Below are positions 33,122 through 41,559 of a stretch of 64,000 nt of DNA, one piece after another. How positions within the stretch are numbered: the first letter of the stretch is position 1; every line of letters begins with the position of its first letter. Where the stretch lies: assembly GCA_020432045.1 (NCBI GenBank), contig JAGQHB010000029.1, forward strand, positions 62,001 through 126,000. Reading direction: 5' to 3'. This DNA is from Dehalococcoidia bacterium (lineage in GTDB: Bacteria; Chloroflexota; Dehalococcoidia; Tepidiformales; Tepidiformaceae). The translations under genes and the position numbers were made by a program. The notes beneath the pieces were generated by a model. The model searched no databases and was not told where the DNA came from. It saw nothing but the letters and a program-made list of their open reading frames with translations.

Positions 33122-34696
33122 CTAGCGCCGGCGGCGCGACCTGGGGCAGAATTCGTCGGTCCCGGCATCTGAGACGGCGAGGCCCATGAGCTTGAGCGTT
33201 CCTCCGGCACGGAGCCTTCTGCTGTCGGCACTCGGACTCGACGGGGGATCCATCGTACCCTCGAATTCGACCCTCCCCGCGTACAAGATGAGGTCACCCA
33301 CGGCCTCGATCGTGCCCTCGACGGCCCCCCCTTTGTCCAAGTACAGGTCTCCGCGAGCAATGAGTGTTTTGTCCGCTGCCCAGTCCCTGCTGAATTCACC
33401 TATCCAGCTCTGCTCATGACCGCTTAGGTTGATGCTGTCCGGGATCCCGGCCGCCAGCGTTCTAACGCACTGTGGCAGGTGGAAGATGTGAGAACCTCCC
33501 CCGAACGGCTGTTCGAGGGTCAGCGCGTGCGCATAATTGCTCCGGATCTGGCTCTCGAGCTCCGCATGCCCCGTTGCTGCACTGATCGTGCGGCCGAAGC
33601 CAGTCCAAAGCTGGATCTCGAGGGCGTCCACGCCGCGGACATCAACGCCCGTCATCGGTGCCACTGCCCGGAACCCTCTATACTCGTCAGTGTCTTCGAG
33701 TGCCTCGGCGATGAACCCCGAGTTCCATCCGCCTACGCTCACCTCCTCGCCGCCACACACCATGTCTCCTGCGCTGAGAGCCCGGCCAGAGCCTCTTGCC
33801 GGGCGACCATTTGTGGCGACGGCTCTTACTGACCCGGCGGTAGCCAGAATCTTCTCCATCTTGTATCCAGGGATTTCGACGCGCTTCGTCGTCTCACCCT
33901 GGCTAGCGACCAACTCAACGGCGCATGTTGCGATGAACCCGTCTATCGTGAACGTGCCCTTGAAGGTCTTTGCCTCGGGAAACGTGTTCAGAGTCTTCCC
34001 GTTGTAGCTAACAGTGATAGGACCGCCGGTGGCGCTCCACCCGGAACCCTCGAACGAAGCTCTATCGCCCAGCTTCGCGAGAGCTTGGGGACTCGGGTTT
34101 CCGTTCCGCAGCGACGCGGTCAGCGTCGGACATGGTCCCGTCGACGGGCAACCGGTCTTGAGTTCGAAGTCATCGAAGATGGCGAACGTACCGTCGTAGC
34201 CGGAAGAACTCGCATACAGAACTAACGTGACCTCTCCCATGAGGTCGGGAAGGTCATAGGTTTTTGTCTCGGGCAGTGCGCCCGTACAACTGAATGTGAG
34301 CGGGTCGAGCGTGTAGCTTGCGATAAGCCTCACGGGAACAAACGTATCGATTGGCGTGGGCACGCCGTCAACCATGAGGTACACAGCTACCGTCACTGGG
34401 TCCAACTGGCCCCAGGTCCGGAAACTCAGGGTGGACTCGCCCTGGAGCGTGACGGTTTGTTCGGCATAAGCCCAACCATTCGGAACATCCATCGCAAGCG
34501 CATTGTTCCCGGAGTGGGAGGGCAGGCACTGCGAGCTCGTCGCGATGAACGGACTTCGCGAACCCGCAACAGTCCAGCCGGCCAACCCAGCCGAGAAATC
34601 TCCGTTTTCCAGCATGCTGTCGGCCTGGACCCCGAACGCGGGCGGAATCACGAGCAGGCTGACTGCCGCCATGACGAAGAGAGCTATCCGTTTCAT
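33122..34696 (-). CDS. Large exported protein with N-terminal carbohydrate-binding-like domain
   Basis: 524 residues. The start MKRIALF at 34696 begins a Sec signal peptide (hydrophobic to about residue 20, cleavage near FGVQA-D). Residues 25-165 look like a jelly-roll (CBM_4_9-like) module: MLENGDFSAGLAGWTV, EQTVTLQGESTLSFRTWG, DGTFAIFDDFEL. A beta-rich middle follows (VSYNGKTLNTFPEAKTFKG). The end, with many Gly and IEAVGDLILYAGRVEFEG, resembles a short beta-solenoid. Paired cysteines suggest disulfides outside the cell. Base composition is a little less GC-rich than the neighbours, which may indicate transfer. It is isolated and of unknown function. Confidence 0.65.
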   Translation of the reverse strand: MKRIALFVMAAVSLLVIPPAFGVQADSMLENGDFSAGLAGWTVAGSRSPFIATSSQCLPSHSGNNALAMDVPNGWAYAEQTVTLQGESTLSFRTWGQLDPVTVAVYLMVDGVPTPIDTFVPVRLIASYTLDPLTFSCTGALPETKTYDLPDLMGEVTLVLYASSSGYDGTFAIFDDFELKTGCPSTGPCPTLTASLRNGNPSPQALAKLGDRASFEGSGWSATGGPITVSYNGKTLNTFPEAKTFKGTFTIDGFIATCAVELVASQGETTKRVEIPGYKMEKILATAGSVRAVATNGRPARGSGRALSAGDMVCGGEEVSVGGWNSGFIAEALEDTDEYRGFRAVAPMTGVDVRGVDALEIQLWTGFGRTISAATGHAELESQIRSNYAHALTLEQPFGGGSHIFHLPQCVRTLAAGIPDSINLSGHEQSWIGEFSRDWAADKTLIARGDLYLDKGGAVEGTIEAVGDLILYAGRVEFEGTMDPPSSPSADSRRLRAGGTLKLMGLAVSDAGTDEFCPRSRRRR

Positions 34697-34726
34697 CGGC
34701 CTCTCCGATACCAAGAATAGATCAAT

Positions 34727-34752
34727 CCCGGTAATATCCGAGATCTACCGGG
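34727..34752. promoter_or_regulatory. Inverted repeat between divergent genes
   Basis: CCCGGTA (34727-34733) and TACCGGG (34746-34752) form a perfect 7-base inverted repeat with a 12-base spacer, 31 bases before the exported-protein start. It may be an operator. The rest of 34697-35031 (335 bases) holds only an isolated TTGACA at 34774 with no matching -10; I see no gene there. Confidence 0.35.
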
Positions 34753-35031
34753 CACCGCAAGCGTTCATCGCGGTTGACATCGCGGTCCACGGTGAGGCAG
34801 GGCCACCCGACTGTTCGACGGTGTCCCCAGTGCGTACTAGCTCGAACTGCTCTCCAGCCCACCCGCTTCCAAGAAAGGAACCGTCACCTTCGCGTACCGG
34901 CGCCGGCGATAACGCGGGACGGCCTCAACGGCATCCAACGGGAGCCCGGTACAGTACGGTCAGCCCCCGCCTAGAATTGCACGGGTGGTGCGAGCACTCG
35001 TGCCACGACCCGCGTGCTGGAGCGCTCCACG

Positions 35032-35550
35032 ATGGCTAACCGGGCACCTATCGCTTCCCGTAATCTCGACATCTCCGGCAATGCGCCGCTGCCGTGGAGC
35101 AGGGTGCAGGATCTCCTGGACGGACTCATCTTCCTGGGCACGACCTTCCTCGCGACCGTGCGGCCGGACGGGCGTCCGCACTCCGCCGGCATCGGCGCGG
35201 TCTGGCTCGACGGCGATATCTACTTCACGAGCGGGGAGGGAACGCGCAAGTCTCGCAACCTGGTCACGAACGCTGCCTGCGTAATCTCCGCCCGGCTTAC
35301 CACGGTTGACATCGTCCTCGAAGGCGAGGCGGTGCGGGTCACTGACCCGGCGACCCTCAGGCGGGCCGCTGCGCGCTTCCGGGAGGGTGGCTGGCCGGTG
35401 CAGGTCGAGGGCGACGCGGTGACGGCGCCGTACGCCGCCCCAAGCGCTGGACCACCGCCCTGGAACGTCTACCGATTCAGCTTCCACACGGCCATCGCGA
35501 ACGCCACGGCAGAGCCGCACGGCGCGACGCGGTGGCGGTTTGGGGATTGA
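35032..35550 (+). CDS. Pyridoxamine 5'-phosphate oxidase family protein (split-barrel flavin fold)
   Basis: 172 residues from the ATG at 35032, which has GGAG nine bases upstream. The split-barrel core is clear: FLGTTFLATVRPDGRPHSAG, VWLDGDIYFTSGEGTRKSRNL, and VDIVLEGEAVRVTDP. Such proteins bind FMN, F420 or haem. Sequence alone does not tell which, and true PdxH residues for pyridoxal synthesis are not obvious. Single gene. Confidence 0.82.
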   Translation: MANRAPIASRNLDISGNAPLPWSRVQDLLDGLIFLGTTFLATVRPDGRPHSAGIGAVWLDGDIYFTSGEGTRKSRNLVTNAACVISARLTTVDIVLEGEAVRVTDPATLRRAAARFREGGWPVQVEGDAVTAPYAAPSAGPPPWNVYRFSFHTAIANATAEPHGATRWRFGD

Positions 35551-35713
35551 GCGGAGCAATGGAGCGTTGGAATGCGACCATCTGTGTGACCAGCGAGATC
35601 GATTCCACCACTCGAGTACGCATCCAGCCGCTGGAGCCATCCAAGGCACCGCGGCCAGTCGCGGAGTGATGGCGGCGTTGGGCCCCTGCGGACGCAACTA
35701 GTGCAGAAGTTCG

Positions 35714-35744
35714 TTGACCTTGCAGTAGCTGCAAGGTGTAGGGT
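35714..35744 (+). promoter_or_regulatory. MerR-type promoter/operator with 19-bp spacer
   Basis: TTGACC (35714-35719) and TAGGGT (35739-35744) are separated by 19 bases, the long spacer typical of MerR-activated promoters. The spacer carries a perfect dyad ACCTTGCA / TGCAAGGT (35717-35724 and 35730-35737, 5-base centre). Predicted transcription start is at or next to the GTG at 35751, so the message should be leaderless. Confidence 0.85.
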
Positions 35745-35750
35745 GCGCCC

Positions 35751-36605
35751 GTGAATGTTTCAGAGGTTGCGCGCCGGACTGGACTCTCGGCGTCGGGCGT
35801 GCGCTGGTACGAATCGGTCGGCGTGTTGCCTGCAGCGCCTCGGAAGGAGAACGGGTATCGCGAATACTCTGACAGCGACCTGCGCCTACTCCACCTGGTC
35901 ACGACGTTGCGCCGGGTGGGGCTCTCGCCCGCCGAGGCGGGGAGACTGGCGCGACTCTGCATCGAACGAGGCGCGGCAGACCCTGAAGTCCCGGCCGCGC
36001 TCGCAGCCCACCACCACGCACTCCGCCAGCAGCGGATCGAGCTGGAACGGCTCGACTGGGAGCTGACCGACCTGGAAGCGACCATCGAAACGACCGGCTC
36101 CCGTGCCAACGCGCCTGCCGCGGCGAAGGTCGCTCCGATCTCCGTGCTGTTCCTCTGTAACGGAAATTCTGGACGCAGCCAGATCGCGGAGGCGCTCCTG
36201 AAACGCCACGGCGGGCCAGCGTTCGAAGCGCAGTCCGCCGGCTTTAGGCCGACGGGCGTGAGCGACCTGACCATCCGGGTGCTCGCCGAAGATAGGATCG
36301 ATTGGTCATGCGGGCGCGCCAAGCGGGTGGAAGAGTTCGTTAGGCGGGGGTTCGACTACGTGATCACGCTGTCAGACGCGGCACGCGAACAGTGCCCGGC
36401 ATTTCCGGGCCCGCACAATGCGCTCCATTGGCGGCTCGACGATCCGGGCGAGGTGATGGGATCTCTCGATGAACGGCTCGCGGCCTATCGCCGGACGCGT
36501 GACGAGGTACTGATCCGCCTGGTGCCGTTCATCGAGCTGGCCGCCCACGCGTCCCGCATCCGGCCACCACGGCCGCAACAAATGGAGAGGTTCTCACATG
36601 GATAG
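35751..36605 (+). CDS. MerR-family regulator fused to an ArsC-type (low-molecular-weight phosphatase fold) domain
   Basis: 284 residues, GTG start, no Shine-Dalgarno. Residues 1-72 are a MerR winged helix (SEVARRTGLSASGVRWYE, ENGYREYSDSDLRLL), 85-112 a dimerisation helix, and 129-270 an ArsC/LMW-PTP domain: VLFLCNGNSGRSQIAEALL with Cys136 and Arg142, then LHWRLDDPGE with the catalytic Asp. In thioredoxin-linked ArsC three cysteines form a relay; here the one in the P-loop is Gly141 and the next is Ser208, while Cys215 (QCPAFPG) remains. It may be an arsenate reductase with other thiol chemistry, or a sensor. It overlaps the next gene by 8 bases. Confidence 0.88.
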   Translation: MNVSEVARRTGLSASGVRWYESVGVLPAAPRKENGYREYSDSDLRLLHLVTTLRRVGLSPAEAGRLARLCIERGAADPEVPAALAAHHHALRQQRIELERLDWELTDLEATIETTGSRANAPAAAKVAPISVLFLCNGNSGRSQIAEALLKRHGGPAFEAQSAGFRPTGVSDLTIRVLAEDRIDWSCGRAKRVEEFVRRGFDYVITLSDAAREQCPAFPGPHNALHWRLDDPGEVMGSLDERLAAYRRTRDEVLIRLVPFIELAAHASRIRPPRPQQMERFSHG

Positions 36606-36987
36606 CACTGTTTATGTCCGGTACATGGTGCACGACGTACCTGCGTCGATCGCGTTCTATACGACGCATCTTGGGTTTTCGGTCGAAGCGGACTTCGGGG
36701 AGGCGTTCGGTTCGGTGCGGCGCGGGAACCTCGTACTCCACCTCAGCGGGCCGAAAAGCTCGGCCGGGCGTCCGATGCCCGACGGCCGCCAGCCCGTACC
36801 TGGCGGCTGGAACCGCATCCACCTGATCGTCGAAGACGTGGACGCTGAAGCAGCGAAGCTGCGCGCGGCGGGTGTGCCCTTCCGGAACGAGGTCATCCGC
36901 GGACCCGGCGGTGCACAAACCCTGCTGGATGACCCCTCCGGGAATCCGATCGAACTGTTCCAGCCCGCGGTCCAAAGGCCCGGTTAG
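36598..36987 (+). CDS. VOC-family protein coupled to the MerR-ArsC gene
   Basis: 129 residues, glyoxalase/bleomycin-resistance fold: VYVRYMVHDVPASIAFYTTHL, then WNRIHLIVEDVDAEAAKL and LLDDPSGNPIELFQP. The start overlaps the MerR-ArsC stop by 8 bases, so the two are co-translated and probably act on the same stress. It has no cysteines, so it lacks the vicinal pair used by the C-As lyase ArsI. The glutamate in GNPIELF is at the usual metal-ligand position. Substrate unknown. Confidence 0.8.
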   Translation: MDSTVYVRYMVHDVPASIAFYTTHLGFSVEADFGEAFGSVRRGNLVLHLSGPKSSAGRPMPDGRQPVPGGWNRIHLIVEDVDAEAAKLRAAGVPFRNEVIRGPGGAQTLLDDPSGNPIELFQPAVQRPG

Positions 36988-37027
36988 GCGCGGGCGGGCA
37001 GCCCGAGCACGGACCCTTCGCCCACGC

Positions 37028-37471
37028 TCACTTCGTCACCCAGCCCGGCAGATGACTCGCCTGGATTACCCAGTCCACGAACTGGAGTTCGTCGAGTTTG
37101 CTGTCTTCATACACATGAACGTAGCGTGTCTTCCCATCTTTGGACTCGACGGGCGGGGCCGGGCTTAACGAGGCTCCATCAAAGAACGTCACCTTGATGT
37201 ACTTCGTGAAGCAATGAAAGCTGACGAACCAACCGCCGCCTTCGCTTCCGTAGAACGGCGAGTTCCATCGGACGGCTTTTCGCACGCCGGGAACGGCGGA
37301 CGTGATGATCGCGTCAAGCCGGGCGCCGGCGTCTCCCTTCCAGCCGGGCATTGCCGCGATGTACGCCTGAACCGGCGCGTCCCCATCGCCCTTCGGGATC
37401 TGGGGGTTACCGCCGGAGAGGAGCACAGGAGTGTTCGCTCCCGTGCGTTCCCTGTCCCTGTTGTCTGCCAC
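37028..37471 (-). CDS. DUF1801 (YdhG-like) protein
   Basis: 147 residues from a GTG at 37471 (ADNRDRERTGANTPVLLSGG). Family blocks are GNPQIPKGDGDAPVQAYIA, MPGWKGDAGARLDAII, VRKAVRWNSPFYG, WFVSFHCFTKYIKVTFF and the C-terminal FVDWVIQASHLPG. The longer open frame to 37807 is not supported. DUF1801 proteins have an iron-chaperone-like alpha/beta fold (frataxin-like Fra family in Bacillus), but the function of this subgroup is unproven. Single gene. Confidence 0.8.
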   Translation of the reverse strand: MADNRDRERTGANTPVLLSGGNPQIPKGDGDAPVQAYIAAMPGWKGDAGARLDAIITSAVPGVRKAVRWNSPFYGSEGGGWFVSFHCFTKYIKVTFFDGASLSPAPPVESKDGKTRYVHVYEDSKLDELQFVDWVIQASHLPGWVTK

Positions 37472-37647
37472 TGGCTGCTGCCGTCGGAGTGAATGTGGTC
37501 GCCGAAGCGCGGTTCTGCGACCAAGAAAGTATGCCTCGAAAGCAGGAAGGGCGCGGCTCCTGCATCCGCACCGCACCGTGCTGGCCCGGTTTATTGCCGT
37601 AAGCGAGCCGTAATCGCCTTGTCGCGTCCGCAGAACAGAATCGGGGG

Positions 37648-38610
37648 ATGGAATTCTCTGGCACGCCCAACGTGCCCGACTACTACGCGGAGCACTACCA
37701 GCCCGGGATAGTCGACCTCCCGGCATCGGGCCCGCGATTCCACGAACTGCCCGAGGCCGGGCTCGATTACGGGCCACCTGGCGGGCTCCCTGGCCTCCTT
37801 GCCACAATTGCTGGGTTAGATCCCGGTCTCGAGCCTGAGGCGATCTTCGGGGCCGCCGCGGGCTACCGGCTCAGCCTGTGTGCCCCGGCGGACTCGCTCC
37901 GCGATGCGTCGCGTATTGCGAGAGAAGCGGCCACCCGGGCGGACGAGTGCCTCGTCGTGCTGGCGAAAGCGCCGCAGCCAGGATTTTCGAAAACACGCCT
38001 GGCGGCGACCTTTGGTGATGCGGGGGCCGCCGAGCTCTCGCAAGCGTTCCTTGATGACACATTAGAATTGGCGGCCGCTTCCCGCCGGCCAGCGGTGATC
38101 GCCTTCACGCCCGTAGCGGCTCGTGCGACGTTCACGGATCGCGTTCCTTTCGCCGTGCTGGTTGCACAGCCAGAAGGGGATCTCGGCGAACGGATCCGTG
38201 CGGGACTCGATTGTGCGCTCCGCGATTCGCGCGCTGCCGTGCTCATTGGTTCGGATACGCCGCACCTGCCGCCGGGCGTTCTTGACGACGCTTTCGAGAG
38301 CCTCGCAGAGGCGGACGTGGTGGTGGGCCCGGCCTGTGACGGCGGCTTCTATCTGCTGGGGCTCGCGACAGAGTCCGTGCCAGGTGGGCTATTCGATGGT
38401 ATCGAGTGGAGCACGGCGAGTGTTTGTCAGCAGTTGCTCCACAACGTGCGGAAGCTGGGCCTGGCCGTGCGGCTTCTGGACGAGCAGATGGATATCGACG
38501 ATGCCGAGAGCCTGGAGATCGCGATGCACTGGCCACAAGAGGCGGCAACGGCGTCACACACAAGAGCAGCCGTCGAACGGATCGGATTGGAGGGCGGGGA
38601 TGGCGCATGA
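37648..38610 (+). CDS. DUF2064/TIGR04282-type glycosyltransferase with N-terminal extension
   Basis: 320 residues. Residues from about 99 are the GT-A-like DUF2064 domain: CLVVLAKAPQPGFSKTRLA, LIGSDTPHLPPGVLDDAF, VVVGPACDGGFYLLGL and WSTASV. It resembles CofC and other nucleotidyl- or glycosyltransferases. The first 95 residues (EFSGTPNVPDYYAEHYQPG and on) are outside the family. The family name arsenosugar biosynthesis comes from neighbours elsewhere and is not evidence of that function here. The stop overlaps the next start (ATGA), so it leads the five-gene cluster to 42491. Confidence 0.82.
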   Translation: MEFSGTPNVPDYYAEHYQPGIVDLPASGPRFHELPEAGLDYGPPGGLPGLLATIAGLDPGLEPEAIFGAAAGYRLSLCAPADSLRDASRIAREAATRADECLVVLAKAPQPGFSKTRLAATFGDAGAAELSQAFLDDTLELAAASRRPAVIAFTPVAARATFTDRVPFAVLVAQPEGDLGERIRAGLDCALRDSRAAVLIGSDTPHLPPGVLDDAFESLAEADVVVGPACDGGFYLLGLATESVPGGLFDGIEWSTASVCQQLLHNVRKLGLAVRLLDEQMDIDDAESLEIAMHWPQEAATASHTRAAVERIGLEGGDGA

Positions 38611-39053
38611 CGTCCCGCCGTGTTCGAGTACGAGGCCCACAGCACAGCTCGGGGCTGATCCTCATGCTGATGCTCGCCGCTATGTTTGCGAGCGGCGCGT
38701 TCGTCTACCTGTTCACGTTCAGCTACGACCTTCGGCCCTGGTTTATGCCCGTCCGATCTGTCCATTTCTACGTGGGGATCGCGTCAATCGTCATCCTCGC
38801 GGCGAAGTACGGAAGCCCCACCGTGCGGCTGGCCGGGTACCACTCGGGGGTGCGCCGCTACACGGCAGCGGGGCCGCCGTCATTTATCCCGCGGATGCTT
38901 TCACCATTGCTGGCGGCGGAGTTCTTCGTGCTGTACTTCATCGGCCTCTACACGCTGATCCACTATTACTACCACACGACAAACATCTGGCCGTTTGCAG
39001 CCAAACCGGTGCAGGTGCATCTCTGGGCGGCGATTGTGGGTGCACCGCTGTGA
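38607..39053 (+). CDS. Small four-helix membrane protein (cytochrome b561/DUF4405-like)
   Basis: 148 residues, coupled to the previous gene by ATGA. Hydrophobic helices lie at about 15-38, 50-67, 93-112 and 128-148, with several histidines (HFYVGIAS, IHYYYHTT, VHLW) that could ligate haem as in cytochrome b561 or DUF4405 proteins. The last helix ends abruptly at the C-terminus. I cannot name a function; an electron-transfer role next to a radical SAM enzyme is conceivable but unproven. Confidence 0.65.
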   Translation: MTSRRVRVRGPQHSSGLILMLMLAAMFASGAFVYLFTFSYDLRPWFMPVRSVHFYVGIASIVILAAKYGSPTVRLAGYHSGVRRYTAAGPPSFIPRMLSPLLAAEFFVLYFIGLYTLIHYYYHTTNIWPFAAKPVQVHLWAAIVGAPL

Positions 39054-39145
39054 CAGGTTGACCGGATATTCGTACGTGACGATTCCGATTCCTTCGGGGT
39101 CGAGTTCGGGATTGTCTCCGCACTGGAGCAAAGAAAGGGCCCCGC

Positions 39146-40159
39146 ATGACACAAGCGATAGTACAGCCGGCGGCGTCAGGCCCCCGGCGGTCGATGCCGG
39201 GCGAGATCTACCTGGAAGTCACGAACCGATGCAACTTGAAGTGCACGACCTGTCCGCAATCGTGGGGAATGTCCGAGGACACCGCGGACCTGACGCCGGA
39301 GACGGCACGGGAACTGCTGTCGCAGCTCCCCACGGTGCGGAGGGTGGTACTCCATGGCATCGGTGAGCCGACGCTGAATCCGAGGTTGGCGGAGATCATC
39401 GACGTCGTGAAGGAGCGGGGGGCTTACGCATTGTTCAATACGAATGCACTGCTGCTCCGGGGGAGGCTTCTTGAAACGCTGGTCCAGTCGGGCCTCGACG
39501 AGGTGCGGATCTCTGTCGATGCGGCGACACCGGAAACGTACAAGCTGGTTCGGGGCACGGACATGTTTTCACGGGTGATCGCCAACGCGGCGGCGCTCAA
39601 CGAGACAAAGGCCCGTCTCGGGGCAACGACACCACGCCTTTCGCTCTGGATGACGGGGATGAAGTCGAATATCCGCGAACTCCCGGAACTCGTCCGCGTT
39701 GCTGCACGGGCCGGGATAGCCGAGGTGTACGTGCAGCGGCTCGTGTTCTCCGGCAGAAACCTCGCGGACCAGCAGGAGGCACTGTACGGACAGATGGGGC
39801 CGCCAGAGCGCGAGGGCCTGGCGGCGGCCGAACGTGTAGCCGCTGAGCTGGGAGTTACGCTCAACGGTTCGAGCGAGGCGTTGCCCGCCGAGCAGGCGCC
39901 TTCGCTTGCCGAGCGCCCCTGGAGCGCCTGCCGCAGGCCAACCTCTCTTATGTACATCACAGCGAATGGCAATGTGCTCCCCTGCTGCATCGCCCCGTTT
40001 ACGTCTGCGCCGTACGAATCGCTCATCCTCGGAAACACCGGCCGGATGGGCCTGGAGGAGATATGGAACGGCAACCAGTACGAGGAGTGGCGGTCGAAGC
40101 TCCAATCCGACGAACCGCCGCAAGCGTGCAAAGGTTGCGGTTCGGCCTGGGCGCTGTAA
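39146..40159 (+). CDS. Radical SAM/SPASM domain protein
   Basis: 337 residues. The radical SAM motif CNLKCTTC (C29, C33, C36) opens the barrel; GEPTLNP and ISVDAATPETYKL follow. The C-terminal SPASM region carries CRRPTSLMYITANGNVLPCC, GNTGRMGLEEIWNG and ACKGCGSAW, giving cysteines for at least one auxiliary [4Fe-4S] cluster. This group includes peptide-modifying and sugar-modifying enzymes; no precursor peptide is visible nearby and the neighbours are glycosyltransferases. Start at 39146 after GAAAGGGCC. Confidence 0.9.
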   Translation: MTQAIVQPAASGPRRSMPGEIYLEVTNRCNLKCTTCPQSWGMSEDTADLTPETARELLSQLPTVRRVVLHGIGEPTLNPRLAEIIDVVKERGAYALFNTNALLLRGRLLETLVQSGLDEVRISVDAATPETYKLVRGTDMFSRVIANAAALNETKARLGATTPRLSLWMTGMKSNIRELPELVRVAARAGIAEVYVQRLVFSGRNLADQQEALYGQMGPPEREGLAAAERVAAELGVTLNGSSEALPAEQAPSLAERPWSACRRPTSLMYITANGNVLPCCIAPFTSAPYESLILGNTGRMGLEEIWNGNQYEEWRSKLQSDEPPQACKGCGSAWAL

Positions 40160-40197
40160 GGGATACTCGGACCGGCGCCTTGTGGTTTGGTGGTTCG

Positions 40198-41559
40198 ATG
40201 CTGGCCATGGGGCTGGCACTGGCGGCATTTGTGCGAATCGCCGTGCTCCGCTGGGAGACATTCGTCACGAACGCCTTCGACCTCGCGTTCTTCGATCAGA
40301 TCATCTTCAACACGTCCCGCGGACGGCTCTTCGACAACTCGTTCGTACCCTACAACTTCGCAGGTCAGCACCTGGAACCGATCCTGCTGGCGTATGTACC
40401 GGCCTACTGGCTCGGGGCCGGACCGCTCTTCCTGACGGTGTCCCAGGCAGTGGTAGCGGCGTTTGCCGCCGTGCCGCTGTACTTCTTCGCCCGCCGGCTG
40501 ACCGGTCAGGCAGTCATTGCAGCCGCGGCCGTGGTCGCGTACCTGGCGAACCCGTATCTCCTCCGGGCGATCACCTTCGACTTCCATCCAGAAGTAATGG
40601 TGTCCTTCCCGGTGTTCCTCGCCGCCTGGGCGGTAGTGGAACGGCACCATCGCACGGCAGTGGCGGCGAGCCTCGCAACGCTGCTCTTCAAGGAAGACGC
40701 GGCGTTCCTCGCCGTCTTCCTCGGCGGTTTTATGTGGATGAGAGGGATGCGAAGCGAGGCCAGGCTCACGGCTGGCGTGGCGGTCACGTACGCATTGCTC
40801 GCCGTCTTTGTCGTCATGCCATTGGTCCGCGGCGGCGAGGGCAGTGACCTTGTCGATCGGTACGGCTACCTGCTTCCCGGGCACGACGGGAACGGGAGCG
40901 GACTGGTCGGTGGACTTTTCCTGCTGCCGTGGCGCGCAGCTGAGGTGATCCTGCACCCGGACCAGATGGTCACAGCAGTGCTTTTCCTTGGCACGAGCGC
41001 GGCGATCGGGGTCGTGCGGCCGGTTGGCCTGGCGTGGCTGGCGCCGGGGCTGGCGCTCGCACTGCTGTCCCAACACCCCCCACAGCGGCAACTTGAACTG
41101 CACTACGCGGCCGAGATGGTCCCCATCGCGTTGGTGATCACAGTGCTCGCCGTGGAAAGGATCCGTACGCGCATACCCGCGCAATGGCTCGCGCTGGCGG
41201 TCGCCGGCCCTCCGGTAGCCGCCATGGTGGTGCTGAGTCCGTTCGGGTCTTCCCTGGGGAAGGCGCCGTCAGCTGAGCACAGGGCAGCCGTGCTCGCGGG
41301 CGTGGCGCTTGTGCCCTCAGACGAAGGTGTCTCAGTGTCTGCACAGTCGGGGCTGTTACCGCGCCTGTCGCAGCGGAAAGAGGCGTACGAGTTCCCGGGA
41401 CATGCGGAGAGCGCGGACTGGGTAGTGGTCGACCAATATGGATTCAGAAGCTCTCAGTCGCTCGCGGCTGGATATGACGCGATGCTCGAAGAGGTTCGGT
41501 CCACGGCCGAACTCGTGTACTCGGCGAACGGCGTCGAAGTTTTCCGGAGGACGAAATGA
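40198..41559 (+). CDS. DUF2079 integral membrane protein
   Basis: 453 residues from the ATG at 40198; a TTG at 40180 is possible. DUF2079 blocks in the first part: FVTNAFDLAFFDQIIFNTSRG, AGQHLEPILLAYVPAYWL and ALPLYFFARRL-type helices (AVPLYFFARRLTG). About nine helices follow, and a soluble C-terminal piece ends in VEVFRRTK. DUF2079 has GT-C-like topology with an acidic first loop (Asp in AFDLAFFDQ). It overlaps the GT2 gene as ATGA. Probable role: transfer of a lipid-linked sugar supplied by the GT2. Confidence 0.85.
   Translation: MLAMGLALAAFVRIAVLRWETFVTNAFDLAFFDQIIFNTSRGRLFDNSFVPYNFAGQHLEPILLAYVPAYWLGAGPLFLTVSQAVVAAFAAVPLYFFARRLTGQAVIAAAAVVAYLANPYLLRAITFDFHPEVMVSFPVFLAAWAVVERHHRTAVAASLATLLFKEDAAFLAVFLGGFMWMRGMRSEARLTAGVAVTYALLAVFVVMPLVRGGEGSDLVDRYGYLLPGHDGNGSGLVGGLFLLPWRAAEVILHPDQMVTAVLFLGTSAAIGVVRPVGLAWLAPGLALALLSQHPPQRQLELHYAAEMVPIALVITVLAVERIRTRIPAQWLALAVAGPPVAAMVVLSPFGSSLGKAPSAEHRAAVLAGVALVPSDEGVSVSAQSGLLPRLSQRKEAYEFPGHAESADWVVVDQYGFRSSQSLAAGYDAMLEEVRSTAELVYSANGVEVFRRTK

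Noticed and set aside
36598-36987. C-As lyase ArsI
   Set aside because: The vicinal cysteines required by ArsI are absent.
37472-37807. 112-residue N-terminal extension of the DUF1801 gene
   Set aside because: Arg-rich non-homologous sequence; homology begins just after the GTG at 37471.
37648-38610. Arsenosugar biosynthesis as the role of the DUF2064 protein
   Set aside because: The name stems from neighbours in other genomes; no ArsS or ArsM gene is here, and the nearby MerR-ArsC gene is a separate unit.
39146-40159. RiPP (modified peptide) biosynthesis locus
   Set aside because: No short precursor gene or leader peptidase lies near the radical SAM/SPASM gene; TldD/PmbA are 13 kb away.
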